NCBI GenBank assembly: GCA_963772375.1
Contig: CAVYXG010000001.1
Coordinates: forward strand, 806,001-870,000
Direction: 5' to 3'
DNA length: 64,000 nucleotides
Origin: DATBHM01 sp963772375
GTDB lineage: Bacteria; Actinomycetota; UBA4738; JACQTL01
This document shows positions 8,774-16,852 of the stretch, piece by piece. Under the pieces are notes generated by a model that saw only the letters and a program-made list of their open reading frames with translations, ran no database searches and was not told where the DNA came from. Both the position numbers and the translations under genes were made by a program. The stretch's first letter is position 1. Every line of letters starts with the position of its first letter.

Positions 8774-9181
8774 TCACGAGCCGAAGAACAGCCGGAGCTC
8801 GCGTTCGGCCGACTCGGGGGAGTCGCTGCCGTGCACGGCGTTCTCCCCGATCAGCGTGGCGAAGTCACCCCGGATCGTTCCCGGCGAGGCCTCGATGGGA
8901 TTGGTCGAGCCCATGAGCCCCCGGAGCGCGGCCACGGCCTGCTCCCCGGTGACCTTGGCCACGACGACCGGCCCGCTCGTGATGAACTCGACGAGCTCGC
9001 CGAAGAACGGCTTGTCGCGGTGCTCGCCGTAGTGCTCCTCCGCGGTGGCGCGTTCGATACGGATCAGCCGCAGCTCGTCGATGCGGAGGCCCTTGGCCTC
9101 GATGCGGCGCAGGACCTCGCCGATCAGGCCGCGGCGGACGGCGTCGGGCTTGACGATGAGCAGGGTGGACTGTTCGGCCAT
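8774..9181 (-). CDS. ndk: nucleoside diphosphate kinase
   Basis: A 135-aa enzyme that transfers the gamma-phosphate of ATP to nucleoside diphosphates through a phosphohistidine. The active-site His is residue 117 in ENAVHGSDS, and the LIVKPDAV start and the GSTNP loop are present. Length fits bacterial Ndk. It lies 12 bp after folC and is the last gene of valS-folC-ndk, a typical actinobacterial gene order, so it is probably co-transcribed with them. Confidence 0.97.
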   Translation of the reverse strand: MAEQSTLLIVKPDAVRRGLIGEVLRRIEAKGLRIDELRLIRIERATAEEHYGEHRDKPFFGELVEFITSGPVVVAKVTGEQAVAALRGLMGSTNPIEASPGTIRGDFATLIGENAVHGSDSPESAERELRLFFGS

Positions 9182-9193
9182 GTTCGGGGTCCT

Positions 9194-10480
9194 TCAGGGT
9201 CGTTCGACGATGGCGGTGCGGGCGTCCGCGACAGTGTACAGAGAGCCCGTCACCAGGATGAGGTCGCCCTCCTGGGCCTGGTCCTGGGCGGCCGCGAGCG
9301 CCTCGTGCACGCCGGGATACGCGGTGGTCGGGACGCCGGCGGCGACGAGGGCTGACTCGATCACGTCGGCAGGGGCGCTCCGAGCGCTGGTGTTGCGCGC
9401 CGCGTAGCCGGCGTCGGCCAGCGGGGCCAGCCGGGCCGCGATGCCCTCCACGTCCTTGTTCGACGAACACGCCAGCACCAGGTGGACGCGTTCCGGCGTG
9501 AAGGCCTCCCGGATCGCCCTGGCGAGCGCCTCGGCCCCGGCGGGGTTGTGGGCGCCGTCGACGACGATGAGCGGGCGCCGGGCGAGCACCTCGAGCCGCC
9601 CGGGCGCCGTGAACGCCCCGAGCGTCTCCTCCACCGCCTCGTCGGCCAGCTTCCGGTCGACGAACGCCTCGAACGCCACCAGCGCCGCGGCCGCGTTTCG
9701 GGCGACGTGCTCGCCGAACAGCGGCAGGCGCAGCCCCTCGTAGCTGCCGAACAGACCACGGACGGTGACCGACTGGGCGCCGATCCCCTGGATGCGCCCG
9801 GCGAGCTCCCAGTCGCGCCCCTCGAGCAGCACCTGGGCCTGCATCTCCCGCGCCCGCGCCTCGATCACCGTGAGCGCCTCCGCGGACTGCTCCCGCACGA
9901 CCGCGGTCTTCCCCGCCTTGATGATCCCGGCCTTCTCGGTGGCCACGTCCCGAACGGTGGAACCGAGCTCCGGATGGTCGAGCGAGATCGGGGTGACGAC
10001 CGCCACGTCGCCCGCCACCAGGTTGGTCGCGTCCCAGGTCCCCCCCATCCCCACCTCGAACACGCCCACGCTCACCGGCTTGTCCGCGAACCACACGAAC
10101 GCCAGCGCCGTGAGCGTCTCGAAGTACGTGACTGGCTGGTCGCCCGTGCGGTCGACCTCGAGCAGGAACGGCAGCAGCCGTTCGTACTCCTCGGCGAACT
10201 CCTCCGGCGAGATCGGCTCGTCGCAGAGCGCGAGCCGTTCGGTCACGTCGTGCAGATGGGGAGACGTGTAGACGCCGGCGGACAGGCCGTGAGCGCAGGC
10301 CAGGGCGCCGATCAGCCGCGTGGTCGTCGTCTTGCCGTTGGTCCCGGTGACGTGGATGGTCGGGTACGCCAGCTCGGGATGATCAAGCAGATTGACCAAC
10401 GCGGTGATGCGGTCGAGGTCGGGCACCATGCGCTGGGGCTGGCGGCCGTCGAGGTCCGCGATGGCGTCGCGAGCGTTCAT
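9194..10480 (-). CDS. folC: bifunctional folylpolyglutamate/dihydrofolate synthase
   Basis: About 428 aa. It adds glutamate residues to folates and may also form dihydrofolate from dihydropteroate. The Mur-ligase-type P-loop is TGTNGKTT near residue 46, followed by YTSPHLHD and the central GGTWDATN motif; DGAHNP marks the C-terminal domain. The ATG at 10480 is only 5 bp downstream of the valS stop, so coupling with valS is likely. The frame stays open far upstream through valS, but the family N-terminus and the operon spacing fix the start here. Confidence 0.95.
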   Translation of the reverse strand: MNARDAIADLDGRQPQRMVPDLDRITALVNLLDHPELAYPTIHVTGTNGKTTTTRLIGALACAHGLSAGVYTSPHLHDVTERLALCDEPISPEEFAEEYERLLPFLLEVDRTGDQPVTYFETLTALAFVWFADKPVSVGVFEVGMGGTWDATNLVAGDVAVVTPISLDHPELGSTVRDVATEKAGIIKAGKTAVVREQSAEALTVIEARAREMQAQVLLEGRDWELAGRIQGIGAQSVTVRGLFGSYEGLRLPLFGEHVARNAAAALVAFEAFVDRKLADEAVEETLGAFTAPGRLEVLARRPLIVVDGAHNPAGAEALARAIREAFTPERVHLVLACSSNKDVEGIAARLAPLADAGYAARNTSARSAPADVIESALVAAGVPTTAYPGVHEALAAAQDQAQEGDLILVTGSLYTVADARTAIVERP

Positions 10481-10485
10481 CGAGC

Positions 10486-13140
10486 TCAGGCGCCGAGCGA
10501 CTCGAGCAGCGAGATCTGATCGCGGAGGACGCCGGCATCGCGGCCGAGGTCCTCGCGCTTGGCGCGCTCCTTCTCGACGGCCTCGGGAGCGGCGCGCGAC
10601 AGGAAGCGGTCGTTCTGCAGCTTGTCCTCGCTGGCGTCGAGCTTCGTCGTGGTCTCCGCGAGACGCTTGCGGCGCAAGGCGATCGCCTGGGTCGGGTCGA
10701 ACGCCTCGGGGATCTGGAGCCTGGCCTCCCGGCCCCGCACGGACAGCCGCACGAACCGGCCCTCCGGCTCGGCCTCGCCCATGGCCACGAGCGCGGCGCC
10801 GGCCAGTCGTTCGACGGCCTCCCGGAGCGGGCCGAGCTCCTCGGCCAGCCCGTCCCCGACCACCAGGCGGTATTCCCCCGCGCCGACGATGCCCCGGATC
10901 TGGCGGACGTTCGCCACCAGGTCCTGGACGAACCCGAACGCCTCCTCCGCCTCGTCGTCCCGATGATCCGCCTGAGCGCCCGGCCACGGCGCCACGACCA
11001 CCGACTCGCCCGCGTCGAACCGCTGCCAGATGTCCTCGGCGACGAACGGCATGAACGGGTGCAGCAACCGGAGCGTCCGCTCGAGCACCCACGCCACCAC
11101 ACGAGAGGCGTCGTGGCGTTCCTCCGGGGAACCGGACGCGCGCCGCGACTTCTCCGCCTCGAGGCCCCAGTCGCAGAACTCCGTCCACGCGAACCGGTAG
11201 AGGGCATGCGCCGCCTCGTCGAAGCGGTACGCGTCCATCGCCGCGTCCACCTCCTCGAGGCAGGCCTGGTGCCGCGACAGCGTCCACCGCTCCGCGAGCG
11301 TCCACTCGGCCCGGTCTGGCAGCTCGGGTGCGCCCTCCCCCGCCCGGTACGAGCCGAACACCTGCCGCGAGGCGTTCCAGACCTTGTTCGCGAAGTTCCT
11401 GGCGGCCTCGATGCCCTCGCGGGACAGCGGGAGGTTCTGCTGCTCCGGGCCGGCCATCCGGGCGAGGGCGAACCGCAGCGCGTCCGCCCCGTAGGCCTCG
11501 ATCATGTCGAGGGGGTCGATCACGTTGCCGAGCGACTTCGACATCTTGCGGCCCTGCGCGTCGCGGACGAGGCCGTGGATGAGGACGTTCCGGAACGGGA
11601 CGTCCCCCACCAGGTACATCCCGGACATGATCATCCGGGCCACCCACAGGTAGAGGATCTCGTACCCCGTGACCAGGACGGTCGTGGGGTAGTAGAAGTC
11701 CAGGTCGGGCGTCTCGTCCGGCCACCCCAGCGTCGAGTACGGCCACAGCTGCGACGAGAACCACGTGTCGAGGACGTCGGGATCCTGCTCCAGCCCGGCG
11801 CTCCCGCACTCCGCGCACGACTCCGGGTCCTCCACGGCGGCGAACTCGTGCCCGTTCGGGCAGTACCAGACCGGGATGCGGTGGCCCCACCACAGCTGCC
11901 GGGAGATGTTCCAGTCGCGGAGGCCGCGCAGCCACTCGAGGTAGGCGTTGCGCCAACGCTCGGGATGGAACGTGATCCTGCCGTCCTCCGCGGCCTCGAT
12001 CGCCGGGGCCTTCAGCCAGTCGACCGCGACGAACCACTGCTTGCCGGAGAGCCACGGTTCGATCTCCGAGTGACACCGGTAGCACTGGCCGACCGAGTGC
12101 CGGTACGGCCGTTCCTCGTGCACGATCAGGCCGAGCTCGCGGAGCCGTTCGGTCACGCGCGTCCGGGCCTCGTACCGATCGAGCCCCCGGAACTCCCCGG
12201 GCGCAGTGTCGGCGATGGTCGCGTCGGCGTTCAGGACGTTCCGGCGGAGCAGCCCGGTGCGCTCGGCGATCTCGTAGTCGTTGGGGTCGTGGGCGGGCGT
12301 CACCTTGACCGCACCGGTTCCGAATGACGGATCGACGGCCTCGTCCGCGACGATGGGGATGTCGCGCCCGTCGAACGGGTGCCGCGCAGTGCGACCGACC
12401 AGATCCGCGTACCGCTGATCGGAGGGGTGCACGGCCACGCCGGTGTCGCCGAGCATGGTCTCCACGCGCGTCGTCGCGACGTCGACGTGGCCGGAGTCGT
12501 CGCTCAGGCGGTACCGGAACGTCACGAGCTCGCCGTCGACGTCCTCGTGCTCGACCTCGGAGTCGCTGAGCGCCGTGCGGTCCCGGGGGCACCAGTTGAT
12601 GATGCGTTCGCCCCGGTAGATCAGCCCGTCGTCGTACATCCGGACGAACGCCACCCGCACGGCGTGCGACAGGCCCTCGTCCATCGTGAACCGCAGCCGG
12701 TCCCAGTCGCAGGAGTTCCCCAGCGCCTGCATCTGCCGGACGATGCGGTCGCCGTACCGGTCCTTCCACTGCCAGACCCGGTCGAGGAACGCCTCCCGGC
12801 CCATCTCGCGCCGGTCGAGGCCCTCCTTGGCCAGCTCCCGCTCCACGACCACCTGGGTCGCGATCCCCGCGTGGTCGGTCCCCGGGAGCCACAGCGCCTC
12901 CCGTCCCTGCATGCGGGCGCGGCGGGTGAGCGCGTCCATCAGCGTGTGGCCGAGCGCGTGCCCGACGTGCAGCGCGCCGGTGACGTTCGGCGGGGGCAGC
13001 ACGATGCAGAACGGCTGCTTCGCGGGGTCGGGCTCGGAACGGAACAGTCCCCGTTCGAGCCAGGTCGCGTACCACCGGCGCTCGGCGGCGTGCGGGTCGT
13101 ACTGGGGAGGCATGTCCGTGCGCTGGTCGGTCGATTCCAT
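10486..13140 (-). CDS. valS: valyl-tRNA synthetase
   Basis: Class I aminoacyl-tRNA synthetase of 884 aa, normal for ValS. It has PPPNVTGALHVGHAL (HIGH-type motif near residue 58), a large CP1 editing domain, a CxxC zinc-like pair near CAECGS, GRKMSKSLGN (KMSKS near residue 530) and a C-terminal coiled coil (KLDASEDKL... EKERAKRED). The start is ATG 13140; ATG 13113 in the same frame is a possible alternative. It heads the valS-folC-ndk operon. No T-box leader with the GGTGGNACCGCG motif was seen upstream. Confidence 0.97.
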   Translation of the reverse strand: MESTDQRTDMPPQYDPHAAERRWYATWLERGLFRSEPDPAKQPFCIVLPPPNVTGALHVGHALGHTLMDALTRRARMQGREALWLPGTDHAGIATQVVVERELAKEGLDRREMGREAFLDRVWQWKDRYGDRIVRQMQALGNSCDWDRLRFTMDEGLSHAVRVAFVRMYDDGLIYRGERIINWCPRDRTALSDSEVEHEDVDGELVTFRYRLSDDSGHVDVATTRVETMLGDTGVAVHPSDQRYADLVGRTARHPFDGRDIPIVADEAVDPSFGTGAVKVTPAHDPNDYEIAERTGLLRRNVLNADATIADTAPGEFRGLDRYEARTRVTERLRELGLIVHEERPYRHSVGQCYRCHSEIEPWLSGKQWFVAVDWLKAPAIEAAEDGRITFHPERWRNAYLEWLRGLRDWNISRQLWWGHRIPVWYCPNGHEFAAVEDPESCAECGSAGLEQDPDVLDTWFSSQLWPYSTLGWPDETPDLDFYYPTTVLVTGYEILYLWVARMIMSGMYLVGDVPFRNVLIHGLVRDAQGRKMSKSLGNVIDPLDMIEAYGADALRFALARMAGPEQQNLPLSREGIEAARNFANKVWNASRQVFGSYRAGEGAPELPDRAEWTLAERWTLSRHQACLEEVDAAMDAYRFDEAAHALYRFAWTEFCDWGLEAEKSRRASGSPEERHDASRVVAWVLERTLRLLHPFMPFVAEDIWQRFDAGESVVVAPWPGAQADHRDDEAEEAFGFVQDLVANVRQIRGIVGAGEYRLVVGDGLAEELGPLREAVERLAGAALVAMGEAEPEGRFVRLSVRGREARLQIPEAFDPTQAIALRRKRLAETTTKLDASEDKLQNDRFLSRAAPEAVEKERAKREDLGRDAGVLRDQISLLESLGA

Positions 13141-13316
13141 GGGCTCCGGGTTCTGGGGTCGGCGGAACTGGGTTGAGGCCGCGGCCGGCTACCGGGGCCG
13201 GCGCGGCGCGGCTACGCCGGCGCGTACGGGGAACGAGCGGTCCAGGCGGCGCATGGTCGGGCCATGATATCGAGCCCCGGAGAGGGCCCGCCGTGGCCCC
13301 AGCCCGTCCTCGCCGC

Positions 13317-13345
13317 TCGACCCGTGGACCGCCGGCGTGTAGGGT
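13317..13345 (+). promoter_or_regulatory. candidate promoter of the bactofilin-like gene
   Basis: TCGACC at 13317-13322 and TAGGGT at 13340-13345 are separated by 17 bp and lie about 28 bp before the ATG at 13374. This matches a housekeeping-sigma promoter moderately well. It is prediction by pattern only. Confidence 0.35.
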
Positions 13346-13373
13346 CGATCTGCCCGGGAGAGGACGATATCCG

Positions 13374-14303
13374 ATGCGCCGTTTCCTCGTGGTGACGTTC
13401 GTCGCGGCAATCCCGATCCTGCTCGCCGGGCCGGCCCGCGCCGCGCAGTCCCCCGGCCCCCGGGGCAACGTCGTCGTGCTCGACGGCCGGACGGTCATCG
13501 CCTCGGACGAGATCGTCAACAGCGTGGTCGTGTTCCATGGCCGAACGATCGTGGACGGCTCCGCCCGGGGCAGTGTCGTCGTGTTCGACGGCGCCACCAC
13601 GATCGGCGGGGACGTGCACGGGAGCGTGTTCGTGTTCCGGGGACAGGTCGAGGTCACGCCGGGAGCGCACATCGGCGGCGACCTCGTCACGACCGAGGCG
13701 CCGACCGTCGCCAAGGGCGCGACGATCGACGGCCGCATCCGGCACGTTTCGAACATCAACTTCACGGGGTACTCGTGGGCCTTCCACTTCCTCGTGTGGC
13801 TGGCCTACTCGGTTTCCGTGCTGATCCTGGGGCTGCTGATGGTGGCGCTCCTCCCGGGGCCCATGGACTCCGCCGCGAACGCCGCCCGGACCATGGGCGC
13901 CACCGTCGGGTGGGGCCTGGTGATGCTGATCGGGCTGCCCCTCGCCGCGGCACTCGTGATGCTGACCCTGGTCGGGATCCCGCTGGGCCTGGCCGTGCTG
14001 CTGGCGCTGTGGTTGCTCTTCACCCTCGGGTACACGGTGGGCGAATATGCCCTCGGGCGGCTGCTCATCAAGCCGCCGGGCCGCCGGATGAAGGCGTTCT
14101 TCGCCGGGTGGGGCATCGCGCGCGCCGTGGCCCTCGTCCCGATCCTGGCCGGGCTCGCGTGGACCGTGCTCGCGCTCGCCGGCATGGGCGCGGTCACGGT
14201 CGCCGTGTGGCGGTCCCGGCGCGCGCTCCGGAGCGCAGAGCGGGGATCGCCGGACCCCGCGGTCCCGTTGGTGCCCGCGCCGCCACCGCCGGCCGGCGCC
14301 TGA
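13374..14303 (+). CDS. exported membrane protein with bactofilin-like beta repeats
   Basis: About 309 aa. A signal peptide (ending GPARAAQ) is followed by short repeated beta strands, such as GSVVVFDGATTIGGDVHGSVFVFRG split over residues 50-90. These resemble the beta-helical turns of polymer-forming bactofilin-like proteins. From about residue 140 there are four hydrophobic segments, then an Arg-rich and Pro-rich tail. The architecture, an extracytoplasmic beta-helix followed by a membrane domain, is common in uncharacterised bacterial proteins. It is followed by the UbiB-like kinase gene after 62 bp and may share its transcript. The function is unknown. Confidence 0.7.
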   Translation: MRRFLVVTFVAAIPILLAGPARAAQSPGPRGNVVVLDGRTVIASDEIVNSVVVFHGRTIVDGSARGSVVVFDGATTIGGDVHGSVFVFRGQVEVTPGAHIGGDLVTTEAPTVAKGATIDGRIRHVSNINFTGYSWAFHFLVWLAYSVSVLILGLLMVALLPGPMDSAANAARTMGATVGWGLVMLIGLPLAAALVMLTLVGIPLGLAVLLALWLLFTLGYTVGEYALGRLLIKPPGRRMKAFFAGWGIARAVALVPILAGLAWTVLALAGMGAVTVAVWRSRRALRSAERGSPDPAVPLVPAPPPPAGA

Positions 14304-14365
14304 GGTGGCGTTCCCGAAGCCGACCTAGAGGGCCGGCCGAACGGCCGAGGGAGGAGGCCGCCGCC

Positions 14366-16267
14366 ATGGTCGAACTGATCGGGATCCTGATCGTCGTCCT
14401 GGCCGTGATCGTCGTCCGCCGCCTGCTCGGCATCCGTCGCGGGCGGTGGATCACCACCCTCGTCGCCGTGCTCATCGGCGAGCTCGGCGCCGGTCTCGTC
14501 ATCAAGGCCGTCTACGGGAGCCTCTCCGGCGACCGGCGGGCGGGCGTGGCCCTCCTCGCGTGGGCGCTGGTGGTGCTGTTCGCGATGATCGTGGTCGTCC
14601 TGGTCGAGGTGCTGTCCCGGGGCCAGGTCCGCCGCCGGCGCCGCATCCCGCACCCGGTCCAGGGGCTCCGCCGCCTGTACCGACGCACCCGCCGGTACGC
14701 CCAGGTCGCACGGATCGTGATGCGCAGGCGCCTGTACGGCGCGGCCGGCGACCCGGCCGCGGGTCCCCGGCGGCTCCGGGCGGCGTTGGAGGATGCGGGC
14801 GGCCTGTTCGTCAAGCTGGGACAGGCCCTCGCCGACCAGCCGCAACTGGTCGGCCCGGCCGTGGCGGCGGAGCTCGCCGGGCTGCAGGACGAGGCCGTGC
14901 CGGCGGATCTCGACGCCGCCCGGGCCGTGATCACGGAGGAGCTCGGCCCGTGGGACGAGGTGTTCGCCGAGATGTCGTCCACGGCGCTGGGCGCGGCCTC
15001 GATCGCGCAGACCTACCTGGCACGACTCCACGACGGGCGGGAGGTCGTGGTGAAGGTCCAGCGTCCCGGGGTGGCCGACGCGGTCCAGTGCGACCTCGAC
15101 ATCCTGCGCCGCCTCGTCGACCGGCTGGACCGCCGCACCACGTGGGCCCCGTCGATGGGCCTCAAGGAGCTGGTCGCGGGGTTCGACGAACGGACCCGCG
15201 AGGAGCTCGACTTCCGGATCGAGGCCGCGAACGCGATCGCCGCGCAGCGCTCCCTCGACCCCAGAGACCCCGTTCGGGTCCCCCGGATCATCGACACGTT
15301 CACCACCTCGCGGGTGATGGTCGAGGAACGGGCCGAGGGTCGCCCGGTGGGATCGCCGGGCATCTTCGAGGGATGGACGCCGGAGCGGCGGGGGGCGCTC
15401 GCCGACGGGTTCCTGACGTTCACCATGCGCCGCATGCTGGCCGGCGAGCCGTTCCACGCGGACCTCCACCCGGGCAACGTGTTCCTGCGGCCGGACGGCC
15501 TCCTCGAGCTCATCGACTTCGGTTCCGTCGGCACCCTCGACCCGTACGAGCGCTCCGGCCTCGTCGACATGCTCATCGGGGTCCAGCGCGAGGATCCCAC
15601 GCTGCTGCGCCAGGGGCTGTTCCGCATCGGAACGCCGACCCGCCGGATCGACGAGGACGCGCTCGACCGGGAGCTCGCCCGCCTGCTGTCGTCCGGCAGG
15701 CAGCAGGGTGGGGTGGTCAGCGGACAGCTCTTCGACCAGGTGCTGCTCGTGCTGCGGGACTTCGGGATCCTGCTCCCGAGGTCGACGGCGACGCTGTTCC
15801 GCGCGCTGGTCACCCTGCTCGGAACCCTTCGCGTGATCGCCCCCGGCTACGACATCACGGCAGCCGCCGGCCGAGTCGGGGCCGACCTCTCGAGCGAGGA
15901 CGGGGCGCCGGCGAACCTGTCCGACCTGGTGTCGAAGACCGCTCTTAATAACGCGCTGGTCCTGCGCCGGCTGCCGCAGCAGGTCGACGCGCTCGCCCGC
16001 AGTCTGCTCCACGGCGACCTCCGGACGCGGGTGAGCCTGCTCTCCGAGCCCGAGGACGTCCGCGTGGCCAGGGGAATGGTGAACCGGCTGGTCATGGGCA
16101 TCATCGCCTCCGCGCTGGCCCTGGCCGCGGCGATCATGCTGTCGGCAGGTTCGGCTCCCATCCTCGGCGCGTTCCGCGTCGTCAATCTCATCGGTGCCGT
16201 GCTGCTGTTCTTCTCGGTGCTCCTGCTGCTGCGGCTGGTGGTGCAGATCCTCCGGGACCGCGAATGA
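14366..16267 (+). CDS. ABC1/UbiB-family atypical kinase, membrane anchored
   Basis: About 633 aa. Two N-terminal hydrophobic segments come first, then the ABC1/UbiB core. The family KxGQ motif is FVKLGQALADQ near residue 148. The Lys of VVVKVQRPGV, the REELDFRIEA Glu, the catalytic FHADLHPGN near residue 363 and the metal motif LIDFGS near 382 follow. Two C-terminal transmembrane helices end the protein. UbiB proteins support quinone or lipid homeostasis and have ATPase activity. In Actinomycetota, which use menaquinone, the exact role is unknown. A strong GAGGAGG site precedes the ATG at 14366, which is therefore preferred over the longer open frame. Confidence 0.88.
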   Translation: MVELIGILIVVLAVIVVRRLLGIRRGRWITTLVAVLIGELGAGLVIKAVYGSLSGDRRAGVALLAWALVVLFAMIVVVLVEVLSRGQVRRRRRIPHPVQGLRRLYRRTRRYAQVARIVMRRRLYGAAGDPAAGPRRLRAALEDAGGLFVKLGQALADQPQLVGPAVAAELAGLQDEAVPADLDAARAVITEELGPWDEVFAEMSSTALGAASIAQTYLARLHDGREVVVKVQRPGVADAVQCDLDILRRLVDRLDRRTTWAPSMGLKELVAGFDERTREELDFRIEAANAIAAQRSLDPRDPVRVPRIIDTFTTSRVMVEERAEGRPVGSPGIFEGWTPERRGALADGFLTFTMRRMLAGEPFHADLHPGNVFLRPDGLLELIDFGSVGTLDPYERSGLVDMLIGVQREDPTLLRQGLFRIGTPTRRIDEDALDRELARLLSSGRQQGGVVSGQLFDQVLLVLRDFGILLPRSTATLFRALVTLLGTLRVIAPGYDITAAAGRVGADLSSEDGAPANLSDLVSKTALNNALVLRRLPQQVDALARSLLHGDLRTRVSLLSEPEDVRVARGMVNRLVMGIIASALALAAAIMLSAGSAPILGAFRVVNLIGAVLLFFSVLLLLRLVVQILRDRE

Positions 16268-16288
16268 CGCCCCTGCCCGGAAGGTGAC

Positions 16289-16852
16289 TCAGCCGGGGCA
16301 GCGCACTCCCGCTCCGCACAGGGTGAATCCCTGACGCTGCAGGAGCTTCACCCCGAGAGCCCGCGGGAAGAACTTGATCGCCCCGCTCGCCTCGAGGGCC
16401 TGTGTGAAGGTGGCACCCGGCTGGAACGAGAAGTGGTACGCGATGCACCCGCCGGGGAACGTGTAGAAGCGGTCTGCCGTGTAGTGCGGCGGGAGCGCCT
16501 CGGGCCGCTCGTACCGGGCGGTGCCGGCCTCGTTCGGGTCGACCGGGACCCGGACCGCGCCCCGCGTGTCGCAGGACCGGGCAAGGGTCACCGTCACGGC
16601 GCGCAATCCCGCCCGGTCCGAGTCCAGCCAGAACCGTGACCCACTCGATTCGATCTGTTCCCCTCCGAACGTCCATCCGGCCGGGAACTCGGTGATGCAC
16701 GGGACGAACGTCGCGGAGGGCACCGACTGCGCCATCAGGATCAGGACGCTGCTCTGGTTGCAGGTCGGGGCGTTCGGCGGCCCGGATGACAGGTCCACGC
16801 GACACGCAGTGAGCCCCACCGTCAACATGGCCGCCGCGACGAGCCGTCTCAC
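16289..16852 (-). CDS. hypothetical lipoprotein
   Basis: A 187-aa protein of unknown function. It starts with GTG 16852, which overlaps the stop of the upstream PAP2-kinase gene (GTGA), so the two are probably translated together. The signal peptide ends in VGLTAC (lipobox). The mature part has several Cys residues (TCNQ, VPCI, RSCD, GGCI, TLCG, VRCPG), suggesting disulfides in the extracytoplasmic space. No domain is recognised. ATG at 16828 inside the signal peptide is a less likely start. Confidence 0.65.
   Translation of the reverse strand: MRRLVAAAMLTVGLTACRVDLSSGPPNAPTCNQSSVLILMAQSVPSATFVPCITEFPAGWTFGGEQIESSGSRFWLDSDRAGLRAVTVTLARSCDTRGAVRVPVDPNEAGTARYERPEALPPHYTADRFYTFPGGCIAYHFSFQPGATFTQALEASGAIKFFPRALGVKLLQRQGFTLCGAGVRCPG

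Noticed and set aside
7179..9032. Repetitive DNA that resembles a tandem-repeat or CRISPR array
   Set aside because: The repeats are degenerate 27-bp codons for RTX nonapeptides and lack spacers of constant length.
13141..13373. T-box leader upstream of valS
   Set aside because: No T-box sequence or specifier-type hairpin was found; the region is GC-rich and short.
9194..13765. Continuous minus-strand frame extending from folC through valS
   Set aside because: Only the last 428 codons (folC) show conserved motifs; the valS part is in a different frame.
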